Counted from the stretch's first letter, positions 1-7,479 are shown. The stretch: DNA of 37,845 nt from Syntrophaceae bacterium CG2_30_58_14 (GCA_001873745.1 MNZQ01000087.1:1-37845); one strand, 5' to 3'. Notes: generated from the sequence alone by a model not told the origin. A program made the numbers and translations.

Positions 1-240
1 GGTTAAATCATCCCGGTTATTTCCCAGCATGCTGTGATAAGTAGCCCGTTTGATAATGTTGCTGACCTGGATCGCATTGCTGACGGCATCTTCCCGAAAA
101 AGGGAGGTCAGGAAATAGATGTTGACATAGATAACAATCCCGAAAGAAAGAATCAGCAAGAAAATCAGTAAAACAAAGAACTTTACCCCGATAGAATGGC
201 CAATACGAACCATGCGATTAAACATCATCGGATATCTCAT
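1..240 (-). CDS. N-terminus of a membrane sensor protein (histidine kinase or chemoreceptor type), truncated by window edge
   Basis: Not in the ORF track. Reading the minus strand from an ATG at 240 gives 80 codons with no stop up to base 1. The translation has a short basic start (MRYPMMFNRMVRIGHS), one strong membrane helix (about residues 18-40, VKFFVLLIFLLILSFGIVIY), then a probable extracytoplasmic stretch ending NAIQVSNIIKRATYHSML. That layout, and the I(I)KRATxxxML pattern after the first helix, resemble periplasmic sensor regions of deltaproteobacterial sensor kinases. The kinase or signalling domain lies outside the window, so the class is inference. There is no good Shine-Dalgarno site before 240; ATGs at 228, 225 and 213 are alternative starts. 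Confidence 0.6.
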   Translation of the reverse strand, partial: MRYPMMFNRMVRIGHSIGVKFFVLLIFLLILSFGIVIYVNIYFLTSLFREDAVSNAIQVSNIIKRATYHSMLGNNRDDLT

Positions 241-517
241 AACTTGTGAGCTAAAGTAACGTTGCCGTGACATTACATCCGCTGAAACCCTTGTTCACTC
301 GAAATGAAAAAACAAAAAATCAGTCTATTTTTTAATAGGATAAATCAGTTTCAAACTAATTACAAGAGATATTTGTTTGAAGAGATCATAAATCGTGATA
401 GAAGACGAACCACTGCGCTGGTCGGGTCGTTTGAAGAGATCAAGAATAGCCCAACATCCGGCAATCATCGTTGTTATACGAGGAAAAACATCTGCGCAGA
501 TTCAGGATATTTAAGAA
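241..517. other. AT-rich intergenic spacer with an imperfect inverted repeat and a duplicated 14-mer
   Basis: This gap is clearly more AT-rich than the genes around it. It contains an imperfect inverted repeat (GTAACGT at 256-262 and ACATTAC at 270-276, one mismatch) just upstream of the minus-strand sensor gene, which could be an operator. The 14-mer GTTTGAAGAGATCA occurs twice, at 375-388 and 429-442, 54 bases apart. The 74-aa ORF at 304-528 has no recognisable family, no clear ribosome binding site and low-complexity composition, so I do not call it a gene. Confidence 0.5.
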
Positions 518-724
518 ATGCACTGTAGGATTCATCCTGTTCGGGAGGCCTTGGCCGTCTGTCAGAAGCACGAAACAGGCTTTTGCAGGGAGTGTTGCGA
601 ATGTCTGAATATCGATCATTGTTGTGAATGCATGGACCCAAAGTTATACTGCAAATTCAGAAGCCAGTGTGTGATCTGGGAAATGTCTCGCGACCGGAGG
701 AAGAAAGACGCGCGGGACGGGTAG
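518..724 (+). CDS. Small cysteine-rich, B-box-like zinc-binding protein (68 aa)
   Basis: The 68-aa product has eleven cysteines and several histidines, spaced like tandem zinc ligands: CRIH near residue 3, CQKH near residue 15, then CRECCEC and HCCEC. The CxxH...CxxH...CxxC pattern resembles a B-box-type zinc finger followed by a further Cys cluster and a basic tail (RDRRKKDARDG). An AGGA motif lies about 10 nt upstream of the ATG. The gene ends 50 nt before the CooC-type ATPase and points the same way, so the two are probably co-transcribed. A metal-handling accessory role for that ATPase is inference; the family's function is unknown to me. The dense and regular Cys/His pattern argues against a random ORF. 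Confidence 0.65.
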   Translation: MHCRIHPVREALAVCQKHETGFCRECCECLNIDHCCECMDPKLYCKFRSQCVIWEMSRDRRKKDARDG

Positions 725-774
725 GAAGAACGGTGTTTTTTGCCCTTCTCCACGGGGCGGGGAGGAAATCGGAT

Positions 775-1515
775 ATGAAGCTTGCGATTGCGGGAAAAGG
801 CGGGGTAGGGAAAACATCGCTGACGGTCTGGATCGGCGATTATCTGGCCCGTCAGGGGGAAGAGGTCTGGCTCCTCGATGCGGATACGGCGCTTTCCCTG
901 GGGCAGGCGCTCGGCCTTTCGGAAAACGACATTCCTTTGCCTCTGATCCAGGAAAAGGAACTGATTCGAGAACGGGTCGGGGAAGGATTCATCCATTTAA
1001 ATCCCGCTGTTGAAGACCTGCCGGAACGACTTTCCAAAAGGGTGGGCAATCTCAAACTGCTGGTGATGGGTACCATTGCCGGCGCCGGAGGCGGTTGCGC
1101 CTGTTCGCCGAACGCCCTGGTCAAGGCATTGCTCGCCCACCTGATCATGGAAAATCGGCAATGGGTGATCGTGGATCTGGAGGCTGGCGTGGAACATCTG
1201 GGACGCGGCACCGTCCAGTCTGTGGATGGGCTCGTCGTCGTGAGCGAGCCCAGCATGAGAAGCCTGCAGACGGCCTCCCGCATCAGTGTGCTGGCCCGGG
1301 AAATGGGACTCCCCCGTCAGGCGTTGATCATCAATCGCGCCCCCGACGATTTCCGCTTGCCGGATATGGAAGGTCTCCCTCCGTTGACAGCAACCATTCC
1401 ACTCCTGCCCTCCCTTGCGTCCCGGCAGCTTGCATCCTCTTCCGTGCTTGATCTTGCGGAGCGGGAACAGCTCGATCGGATTGCCGCCAAGATTATCTCC
1501 GCTTTAAAGTCTTGA
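775..1515 (+). CDS. CooC/AcsF-type nickel-insertion ATPase (MinD/ParA-like P-loop)
   Basis: The 246-aa cytoplasmic protein opens with a deviant Walker A motif (KGGVGKTSL, about residues 8-16) and has LLDADTA at 33-39, as in the SIMIBI ATPases of the MinD/NifH group. The motif GGCACSPNALVKALL carries a Cys-x-Cys pair (C108, C110), which in CooC bridges the dimer and binds metal. CooC and AcsF load nickel into carbon monoxide dehydrogenase or acetyl-CoA synthase. The ORF track starts at 628, but the ATG at 775 has a GGAGG site 9 nt upstream and puts the P-loop at the N-terminus as in the family. No CODH gene is in the window, so the client is unknown. A Cys-rich small protein is encoded just upstream. 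Confidence 0.85.
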   Translation: MKLAIAGKGGVGKTSLTVWIGDYLARQGEEVWLLDADTALSLGQALGLSENDIPLPLIQEKELIRERVGEGFIHLNPAVEDLPERLSKRVGNLKLLVMGTIAGAGGGCACSPNALVKALLAHLIMENRQWVIVDLEAGVEHLGRGTVQSVDGLVVVSEPSMRSLQTASRISVLAREMGLPRQALIINRAPDDFRLPDMEGLPPLTATIPLLPSLASRQLASSSVLDLAEREQLDRIAAKIISALKS

Positions 1516-1588
1516 CGGCTTCGGAATCAAGGGATACGGCCTCTGTCTCTTTTCCGCAATATCGGGACGGCCTTTGCCGATATTTTTC

Positions 1589-1616
1589 TTGACAAAATCG
1601 GTAAAAAATTTATTAT
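1589..1616 (+). promoter_or_regulatory. Sigma-70-like promoter of the 13-heme cytochrome operon
   Basis: A perfect -35 box TTGACA (1589-1594), a 16-bp spacer and a -10 box TATTAT (1611-1616) lie between the CooC-type gene and the cytochrome gene. Transcription would begin near 1623. The promoter lies inside the N-terminal part of the ORF as listed in the track (TTG at 1574), so translation must start further downstream. Confidence 0.75.
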
Positions 1617-1645
1617 GCCTCCGCGTTGATGATCTCTCTTGTTCG

Positions 1646-3325
1646 ATGCGGAGTATTATGCCGATTCTTGTCATCATCTTTCTGATCCTGAGTTCCCCCG
1701 TCTGGGCCGCCGTCCCATCGGACGAATGTCTCAATTGCCACGAAGATTTCAAAAAAAGGACCTTTCACAAAAGCATTGCCTGTACGGACTGCCACATCGG
1801 CATCAAAGAGATCCCTCACGAGGAGAAACTCGCACGTCCCGCATGCAATGCCTGCCACAAAAAGACCGTTGAGCGCTACGCGGCCGGCATCCACAAATCC
1901 AAGGGCCTTGCCTGCAATCAATGCCATCAGATCCATGGGGAAAAAAAGGGAACGGGGGCGGATTGCGCTTCCTGTCACCCCAACGTCGCCCACAAGGCGC
2001 TGCCTTCCAAGGCCAAACACCTTGCCACGCTGAATTGTGTCGCCTGCCACGGCAAACTGGATAAAAGCGGGATTACGGCGACGGTTACGCTGCCCAAGGG
2101 GGCGACCCTGGAGAGGAAGGTTGTTGACCGGGATGGCAACGGTTTTGCCGACCCGGCCGAGTGGCATGCCTTTGAGGCCCTGCTTGATCAGAAGTTTAAG
2201 GGCTATAAGCTGGAGAAGCAATACTGGGCCTATGGCGATCACCACGAGATCATGCCCAAGGCCGCAGACTGCGGCGAGTGTCATGAGAAAAGGACCCGCT
2301 TTGCCAGCGCGGTGGGAAGGATCACCGACGTGACGAGCTACAGCGTACAGGTCACGCCCTCGGTTTTCATCCCTGAATTCCCGTCCCTCCGCGAGTTCCC
2401 CAAGACCGTGCACGGACAGAAAGGGGTCCGGTGCACCGACTGCCACACTTCCCAGGAAAAGATCACCGACAAGGTCTGCGTTCGCTGCCACGAGCAGGCC
2501 TATCATACCTATGAAGAATCCATTCATGCCAAGAAGGGGGCCACCTCCTGCACCGATTGCCATAACCCTCACTTGATCAAGGCGTATAAGGAGTTCAACG
2601 CCAAGGAACGGATCGCGATCTGCTCCCGCTGCCACAAGGACTACATCACCCGGCACGAATGGCTGCCAAACACCACGCTCCATTTCGACTACCTCGAGTG
2701 TACGACCTGCCATAGCCCGGGCTCGGAAAAGAGCATGGTCTTCTTCTTTGCGGATAAAAAGGGTAATAAGAAAAACACTCTGCAATACGAAGCTCTCGAA
2801 CGGGTCTTCGGCCAAGACGTACATCTCAAGTCGGTCATTAACGCCTACGCGGAGAACATGGTCAAGGGCGAAGAGATCGGCCGTTTCGTCGTTGACCTGA
2901 AGAAAAAGATGGGGAAAGGGATCTTCATCGATGCGGAAATAATCGTTACGAAGGTGCATCACGACTACTCGGTCACGAGGCTCAAGGAGAGGAACTGCGT
3001 CACCTGTCACTCGCCCCAGGCCCATTTCTACAATTCCATGTACCTTATTCTGCCTGAAAAGGACCGGCACATCTATGTCCCGGTCAAAGGCACGCTGCTC
3101 TCCGCCTACCCGATCGGAATGGCGTTGGATATCTACCTCCTCGGGGAAGAAAAAATCACGAAGGACGACATCTACGCCCTGCTCGACAAAGCGCCGGGGG
3201 GGGCAATCGCTTACGCCAAGAGCCTCGGTTTCAAGTTGATCGACCTTGTCGGGGTGATCCTGGTGATCCTGGTGATTCTCTCGCTCCTGGCGCACGCGCT
3301 GCTGCGGATACTGGTGAAACGATGA
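1646..3325 (+). CDS. Membrane-anchored multiheme cytochrome c (13 CxxCH motifs)
   Basis: From the ATG at 1646 the protein is 559 aa. It has a signal peptide (MRSIMPILVIIFLILSSPVWA), 13 CxxCH haem c sites (for example CLNCH, CTDCH, CNACH, CNQCH, CASCH, CVACH, CGECH, CVRCH, CSRCH, CTTCH, CVTCH), and one C-terminal membrane helix (LVGVILVILVILSLLAHALL), so it should be periplasmic and anchored in the inner membrane. Six haems sit near the N-terminus and six in the middle. The thirteenth follows a haem-free stretch of roughly 100 residues. Between haems 6 and 7 lies an EF-hand-like loop, DRDGNGFADPAE. The stop overlaps the start of a cytochrome b gene (ATGA), so a quinone-linked electron transfer complex is likely; its redox partner is unknown. 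ATG 1658 is an alternative start with CGGAG four nt upstream, but 1646 gives the signal peptide a positive residue. Confidence 0.9.
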   Translation: MRSIMPILVIIFLILSSPVWAAVPSDECLNCHEDFKKRTFHKSIACTDCHIGIKEIPHEEKLARPACNACHKKTVERYAAGIHKSKGLACNQCHQIHGEKKGTGADCASCHPNVAHKALPSKAKHLATLNCVACHGKLDKSGITATVTLPKGATLERKVVDRDGNGFADPAEWHAFEALLDQKFKGYKLEKQYWAYGDHHEIMPKAADCGECHEKRTRFASAVGRITDVTSYSVQVTPSVFIPEFPSLREFPKTVHGQKGVRCTDCHTSQEKITDKVCVRCHEQAYHTYEESIHAKKGATSCTDCHNPHLIKAYKEFNAKERIAICSRCHKDYITRHEWLPNTTLHFDYLECTTCHSPGSEKSMVFFFADKKGNKKNTLQYEALERVFGQDVHLKSVINAYAENMVKGEEIGRFVVDLKKKMGKGIFIDAEIIVTKVHHDYSVTRLKERNCVTCHSPQAHFYNSMYLILPEKDRHIYVPVKGTLLSAYPIGMALDIYLLGEEKITKDDIYALLDKAPGGAIAYAKSLGFKLIDLVGVILVILVILSLLAHALLRILVKR

Positions 3326-3978
3326 AAAAGGTTTTCCTCCATACGCTGACCATCCGAATATGGCACTGGATCAATGCGCTGATCGTCATCGCGCTGATGA
3401 TTACCGGCATCCAGCTCCGGGCGCCAGGGATCGAAGGGATCGCCCGCAAGATGGCCGTCTGGATCCCCGAATACAGTATGGCCGTCCTGATCCATAAGTA
3501 CATCGGTTATGCGATGGCCCTCTCCTTCCTCTTCTGGTTGATCTATATCATTGCGAGCGGCAGCTTCCGGACCCATTACATCCTGCGACCGGCGGATCTC
3601 CCAACCTTGGTGAAGCAGGCACTCTACTACATCTTTGGCGTATTCCAGGGGAGTGAAAATCCTTTTACTCCCACTGCGGAAGGGAAGTTCAACCCTTTGC
3701 AGAAGATCGCCTACGGCTCGGTCATGCTCGTGATTACCCCATTGATTGTCGTCACGGGCATCCTCTTCAGCGACATCTTCCTCTTCCGCGGCGTGATCGA
3801 CTGGCTGGGCGGAATCCGACTGCTCGATGCGCTGCATGTTTTGGCAAGCTACCTGTTTCTGTTAAATTTGATTGTCCATCTGTACATGTGTACGATGGGA
3901 CACCACATCTTCGACCATGTCAAGGCCATGATCCTGGGCTTTGAAGAGATGCCGGACGAGTCCCCTTTGAACCATTGA
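3322..3978 (+). CDS. Four-helix cytochrome b subunit (cytochrome b561 / Ni,Fe-hydrogenase b-type)
   Basis: The 218-aa integral membrane protein has about four hydrophobic helices (near residues 13-33, 58-80, 135-155 and 170-195). Histidines are placed to ligate b haems: HW at the first helix, LIHKYIGY at the second, and LHVLASYLFLLNLIVHLYM in the last. This is the arrangement of the di-haem cytochrome b subunits of hydrogenases, formate dehydrogenase and thiosulfate reductase, which pass electrons between the quinone pool and a periplasmic partner. The ATG overlaps the stop of the 13-haem cytochrome, so the two are translationally coupled and probably form one complex. No catalytic molybdo- or Ni-Fe subunit is nearby, so the direction of electron flow cannot be read from the sequence. 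Confidence 0.85.
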   Translation: MKKVFLHTLTIRIWHWINALIVIALMITGIQLRAPGIEGIARKMAVWIPEYSMAVLIHKYIGYAMALSFLFWLIYIIASGSFRTHYILRPADLPTLVKQALYYIFGVFQGSENPFTPTAEGKFNPLQKIAYGSVMLVITPLIVVTGILFSDIFLFRGVIDWLGGIRLLDALHVLASYLFLLNLIVHLYMCTMGHHIFDHVKAMILGFEEMPDESPLNH

Positions 3979-4091
3979 GCCCTCTCTTTTACGCCCCCCA
4001 ATCCCGCCTGCCGGCGAAATTGAAAATCGGCGCTATCGGTTTCTTGACCGGCATTCGGGCCCCGAACCACCATCGATTGTCTCAAACTTAA

Positions 4092-4120
4092 TTGTAATTT
4101 TACGGCTAATGATTTATAAG
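4092..4120 (+). promoter_or_regulatory. Probable promoter of ruvX-mltG
   Basis: TTGTAA (4092-4097), a 17-bp spacer and TATAAG (4115-4120) lie 27 nt before the ruvX start codon, in an AT-rich part of the 168-nt gap after the cytochrome b gene. Four of six -35 bases and five of six -10 bases match the sigma-70 consensus. Confidence 0.5.
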
Positions 4121-4146
4121 CGCACGATATATCGAAGGGATGGAAG

Positions 4147-4587
4147 ATGAGGGTGCTGGGGTTGGATTATGGCGATCGGAGGATCGGCGTTGCAATCTGC
4201 GACGAGCTGGGGATGACCGCCCAAGGGGTCGCCACCGTCGTCCGGAAGAACCGCGATGCGGATCTCGCGGCGATCGCCGGGTTCGTCGAGCGCTTCGGGG
4301 TCGAAAGGATCGTTATCGGTTATCCGCTCCGCCTCGACGGCAGCGAGGGAATCCAGTGCGATAAGGTCAACCGGTTCGCCCGGCGGCTGGAGGCCCGTTT
4401 GTCCATGCCCGTGATCCGCCGGGATGAAACCCTCTCCACCCAAGAGGCGGAAGAACTCCTCCGAGAAACCGGCGTGCGCCGGGAGAAGAAAAGGGCGGTC
4501 GTCGACCGGCTGGCCGCCTGCATTATCCTTCAAGGCTATCTCGATGCCCTGGCCGATGAAGGGGGAAACGGACGGACCGCCCCATGA
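4147..4587 (+). CDS. ruvX: RuvX/YqgF family Holliday junction resolvase-like nuclease
   Basis: The 146-aa protein has the RNase H-fold signature of the YqgF family: MRVLGLDYGDRRIGVAICDE at the N-terminus (first catalytic Asp at D7), IVIGYPLRLDGSEG near residue 57, and the C-terminal DETLST and DRLAACIILQGYL segments holding the remaining acidic residues. Length is normal. Members have been linked to Holliday junction resolution and to 16S rRNA 5'-end processing, so the exact role is not settled by sequence. GAAGGGA lies seven nt before the ATG. The stop overlaps the start of mltG (ATGA), a pairing common in bacteria. Confidence 0.93.
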   Translation: MRVLGLDYGDRRIGVAICDELGMTAQGVATVVRKNRDADLAAIAGFVERFGVERIVIGYPLRLDGSEGIQCDKVNRFARRLEARLSMPVIRRDETLSTQEAEELLRETGVRREKKRAVVDRLAACIILQGYLDALADEGGNGRTAP

Positions 4588-5636
4588 ACATGCCCGCATG
4601 GATTAAAAAGAGACTGGGAATAACATGGGATCCTCGGCGAAAGAGGGCGCTCCTGTTGCTTCTGGTCCTTTTCCTGACCGGAGCGGCTTTCTACCGTTAC
4701 GCAACAACCCCTGTCCATTCCATCACCATCGCCCGGACGGTCGATATTCCGAAGGGATCCGGTTTCTTCCGGATTACGGAGATTCTCGACCATGCCGGCT
4801 TGGTACATAATCGTCCTTTCTTCTGGGTGCTGGCCCTGGGTAAAAAGGCAGCGAGACACATCCGGGCGGGTGAATATGAACTCAACGGCGCCATGTCGCC
4901 TTCGGCGATCCTCGATAAACTGGTCCGGGGGGAGATCAAGGTTTATCCGGTGACGCTGCCCGAGGACATCACCGTGACCGATGTGGCCCGGCGACTTTCC
5001 GCCTTTAAACTGGTCAATGAAAAGGAATTCATGACGTTGGCGACCGACCGCTCTTTTCTGGCCTCTCTCGACATCGAGGCCGACAGCATCGAGGGATACC
5101 TCTACCCCGACACCTACCGGTTCGACCGCTCCATGACGATCAAAGAAATCATCCGGATCCTTGTTGGGCAGTTCTGGAGGAAAGTGACGCCGGAGATGCG
5201 GAAGCGCGCACAGGAGATCGGCCTGACACTCCCCCAGTGGGTGACCCTTGCCTCGATCATCGGCAAGGAATCTGGAAACAGCGCCGAAAAACCGCTGATC
5301 TCCGCCGTCTTTCACAACCGTCTGGAAAGGGGAATGAAACTGCAGAGCGACCCGACGGCCATCTACAACTTACAACAGGAAGGCGGTCACGTGAAAACCG
5401 TCCTGCTGAGACACCTGAAATCGGACACGCCCCACAACACCTATCGGATCAGCGGGCTGCCGCCGAGTCCCATCGCCAACCCCGGCATCGATTCCCTTCG
5501 GGCAGCCCTCTACCCCGCCAAAGTCGATTACCTCTACTTTGTGGCCAAGAACGACGGGTCACACCGGTTTTCCAACAACCTCGCCAGCCACAACCAGGCC
5601 GTTTTAAAATACCAGATTAACAGGCAAAAAAAGTAA
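4584..5636 (+). CDS. mltG: Endolytic murein transglycosylase MltG (YceG-like)
   Basis: The 350-aa protein has a basic N-terminus, one membrane anchor (about residues 20-38, RALLLLLVLFLTGAAFYRYA) and a periplasmic YceG domain. The catalytic glutamate lies in ASIIGKESG (about E229, corresponding to E218 of E. coli). Family features YPDTYRF, HNRLERGMKLQSDPTAIYN and the C-terminal YLYFVAKNDGSHRFS are present. MltG cleaves nascent glycan strands within the chain and so helps to set glycan length at sites of PBP activity, which fits its place directly before the dcw operon. It is translationally coupled to ruvX. The mraZ promoter begins 10 nt after its stop. Confidence 0.95.
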   Translation: MNMPAWIKKRLGITWDPRRKRALLLLLVLFLTGAAFYRYATTPVHSITIARTVDIPKGSGFFRITEILDHAGLVHNRPFFWVLALGKKAARHIRAGEYELNGAMSPSAILDKLVRGEIKVYPVTLPEDITVTDVARRLSAFKLVNEKEFMTLATDRSFLASLDIEADSIEGYLYPDTYRFDRSMTIKEIIRILVGQFWRKVTPEMRKRAQEIGLTLPQWVTLASIIGKESGNSAEKPLISAVFHNRLERGMKLQSDPTAIYNLQQEGGHVKTVLLRHLKSDTPHNTYRISGLPPSPIANPGIDSLRAALYPAKVDYLYFVAKNDGSHRFSNNLASHNQAVLKYQINRQKK

Positions 5637-5645
5637 AAATATTTC

Positions 5646-5674
5646 TTGACAAAGGCAAAATCCTCCTCTATCTT
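5646..5674 (+). promoter_or_regulatory. Main dcw promoter upstream of mraZ
   Basis: TTGACA (5646-5651), a 17-bp spacer and TATCTT (5669-5674). The predicted start of transcription is about 5681, which is exactly where the MraZ operator repeats begin. The -35 box is perfect and the -10 box matches four of six consensus bases. Confidence 0.75.
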
Positions 5675-5680
5675 AAGCCA

Positions 5681-5710
5681 AAAGTGGGGCAAAGTGGATT
5701 ATTGTGGAGG
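5681..5710 (+). promoter_or_regulatory. MraZ operator: three 10-bp direct repeats
   Basis: Three abutting 10-mers, AAAGTGGGGC, AAAGTGGATT and ATTGTGGAGG, place a GTGG core every 10 bp (one helical turn). MraZ is known to bind short repeats of this type (TGGG-N5 periodicity in E. coli, AAAGTG repeats in Mollicutes) and to repress its own operon. Here the array runs from the predicted +1 into the Shine-Dalgarno sequence of mraZ, so bound MraZ would block the promoter-proximal region. Assignment to MraZ is inference from known boxes and position. Confidence 0.8.
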
Positions 5711-5721
5711 AAAAGCCTTCA

Positions 5722-6168
5722 ATGTCCGTCTTCAGGGGGCAGTATTACCACACCATCGACGACAAAGGGAGAGTCATTTTCCCTTCGCGACTCCGTGAGG
5801 TATTCGCCGAGAAATACGACAACCGTCTCGTTATTACGAACTGGGACGGCTATCTGATGATTTTTCCTTACGATGAGTGGCGCATCATCGAGGAAAAGGT
5901 CTCTCACCAATCCCTGCTGCGGAAAGAGGTCCGCGCGTTTCAGCGGTTTTTCATGTCCGGGGCGGTTGATTGCACCCTGGATGGCCAGGGAAGGATCCTC
6001 ATCCCCCCAAATCTCCGAGAATTTGCGAAGTTGGAAAAGGAGATTGTCCTCGCCGGCATGATCAAGGTGATCGAGATCTGGGGCAAGGAGAGGTTCGAAG
6101 CCGAGATGAAAAAAAGTGGGGACAACCTGGACGGCTTCAGCGACTATATGGCGGATCTCGGGATATAG
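5722..6168 (+). CDS. mraZ: Transcriptional regulator MraZ
   Basis: The 148-aa protein has two SpoVT/AbrB-like repeats. The first begins [23 protein letters not shown]; the second is [22 protein letters not shown] near residue 80. MraZ forms ring oligomers that bind repeats upstream of mraZ and repress the dcw operon. The track start (GTG at 5704) would use the operator and Shine-Dalgarno bases as codons. The ATG at 5722, preceded by TGGAGG about 11 nt upstream, gives the usual MSVFRG start. The gene is first in the dcw operon and lies 49 nt before rsmH. Confidence 0.95.
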   Translation: MSVFRGQYYHTIDDKGRVIFPSRLREVFAEKYDNRLVITNWDGYLMIFPYDEWRIIEEKVSHQSLLRKEVRAFQRFFMSGAVDCTLDGQGRILIPPNLREFAKLEKEIVLAGMIKVIEIWGKERFEAEMKKSGDNLDGFSDYMADLGI

Positions 6169-6217
6169 AAGACCCCCAAACGGGCGGCTCCCGAATTCGT
6201 TGCGAAAGCGCCACGAG

Positions 6218-7171
6218 ATGGACGTCTTCCACAAACCGGTTTTGGTTGCAGAGGTTATGGCATCCCTTCAATGCCGAACCGGGGCCGTCTATCTGGATGG
6301 CACGGTGGGGGGCGGGGGACACGCCTTTGAAATCTTGCAAAAGTCGGCGCCGAACGGCCGACTGATCGGCATCGACACCGATGCGGAGGCGCTCCGGGAA
6401 GCGAAGAGGCGTCTGGCGCCTTTCGGCGACCGGGCGCTCCTGTTGAAGGGAAATTTCGCCGCGATGGAAACCATTCTGGCCGGGATGAACATCGGGAAGG
6501 TGGAGGGAATCCTCCTCGATCTGGGGGTTTCCTTCCATCAATTAGACACGGCGGAACGGGGCTTCAGCTTCGCGCTGAATGCCCCTCTGGACATGCGGAT
6601 GGACCAGGAGGACCATGGTCCCTGCGCGTACGATCTCATCCACACCCTGTCCCGGGACGAATTGGAAAAAATCATCCGGAATTACGGGGAGGAGAGAATG
6701 GCGGGAAGAATCGCCCGGGCCATTGCGGAGAGGCGGGCTCATTCTCCCATCCGAACGACGGCCGATCTCGCCGGAATTGTGGCCGGGGCATTGCCCAGGG
6801 CCCGGGGACCCGCACGGATCCACCCGGCCACCCGGACCTTCCAGGCCCTCCGAATCGCCGTCAACGACGAACTCGCCAGCCTGCGGCAGGCTTTGGCGGA
6901 CGGAATGGGGCGTCTCCATGATGGCGGGCGCTTCTGTGTGATCTCTTTCCATTCGCTGGAAGACCGAATCGTGAAGAACGCCTTCCACGCGGAAGAGAAA
7001 GGTTGCATCTGCCCTTCCGATCTTCCCCTCTGCGCCTGCGGTCGGAAACCGACAATGAAGGTCCTGACACGGAAACCGGTGGTTCCCGGCGAGGCAGAGG
7101 TTCACGACAACCCGCGGGCCAGAAGCGCAAAGCTGAGAGTCGCAGAGAGGATCGGATCATGCAGGCCGTAG
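6218..7171 (+). CDS. rsmH: 16S rRNA m4C1402 methyltransferase RsmH (MraW)
   Basis: The 317-aa protein starts MDVFHKPVLVAEVMASL as in the family. The SAM-binding loop DGTVGGGGHAFEIL is near residue 27, followed by GILLDLGVSFHQLDTAERGFSF and, later, ISFHSLEDRIVKNAF and the Cys-containing CICPSDLPLCACGRKP segment. RsmH N4-methylates C1402 of 16S rRNA in the decoding centre. The track start at 6116 adds 34 residues that overlap mraZ in another frame and do not look like RsmH, so ATG 6218 is preferred, although its ribosome binding site is weak. The 3' end overlaps ftsL by 13 nt. Confidence 0.95.
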   Translation: MDVFHKPVLVAEVMASLQCRTGAVYLDGTVGGGGHAFEILQKSAPNGRLIGIDTDAEALREAKRRLAPFGDRALLLKGNFAAMETILAGMNIGKVEGILLDLGVSFHQLDTAERGFSFALNAPLDMRMDQEDHGPCAYDLIHTLSRDELEKIIRNYGEERMAGRIARAIAERRAHSPIRTTADLAGIVAGALPRARGPARIHPATRTFQALRIAVNDELASLRQALADGMGRLHDGGRFCVISFHSLEDRIVKNAFHAEEKGCICPSDLPLCACGRKPTMKVLTRKPVVPGEAEVHDNPRARSAKLRVAERIGSCRP

Positions 7172-7479
7172 AGGTTCTCAAACAGACGGTTCGCCCGCAG
7201 GAGGATGCGTCCGGCCGCATCGGATATTCGACCTGGATCTTCATCGCCTCCGTGCTGATGGCGGTCGCCCTCCTCTATGTATGGAGCCATATCCACATGA
7301 CGGAGTTGGAGTACCAGATCGCCCGGGAACTGAGCAGCCGGGAACAGATCACGGAAGAGCAGACGAAGCTGAAGGTCGAACTCGCCACGCTGAAATCACC
7401 CCAACGGATCGAAACCATCGCCCGGGAAAGACTGCAGATGACGTATCCGGAAAGGGAACAGGTGATCATGCTGAAATGA
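7159..7479 (+). CDS. ftsL: Cell division protein FtsL
   Basis: The 106-aa bitopic protein has a short cytoplasmic N-terminus, one membrane helix (about residues 24-42, STWIFIASVLMAVALLYVW) and a periplasmic heptad-rich region (ELEYQIARELSSREQITEEQTKLKVELATL) typical of FtsL/DivIC coiled coils. It ends with the IETIARERLQMTYPEREQVI segment seen in FtsL. FtsL works with FtsB and FtsQ to activate FtsW and FtsI at the septum. The real start is the ATG at 7159 inside the rsmH end. The stop overlaps the ftsI start (ATGA). Position between rsmH and ftsI is the main support, since FtsL sequences diverge strongly. Confidence 0.9.
   Translation: MQAVEVLKQTVRPQEDASGRIGYSTWIFIASVLMAVALLYVWSHIHMTELEYQIARELSSREQITEEQTKLKVELATLKSPQRIETIARERLQMTYPEREQVIMLK

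Noticed and set aside
304-528. 74-aa plus-strand ORF in the AT-rich spacer
   Set aside because: No family resemblance, no ribosome binding site, low-complexity N-terminus, and it contains a duplicated 14-mer; probably chance in AT-rich DNA.
1613-3295. 560-aa minus-strand ORF opposite the cytochrome gene
   Set aside because: Shadow of the plus-strand cytochrome; the 13 CxxCH motifs, promoter and signal peptide fix the coding strand. Similar long antisense ORFs at 9582-11006, 10931-12445, 12542-13624, 16409-17536, 19886-21850 and 25997-27406 are rejected for the same reason.
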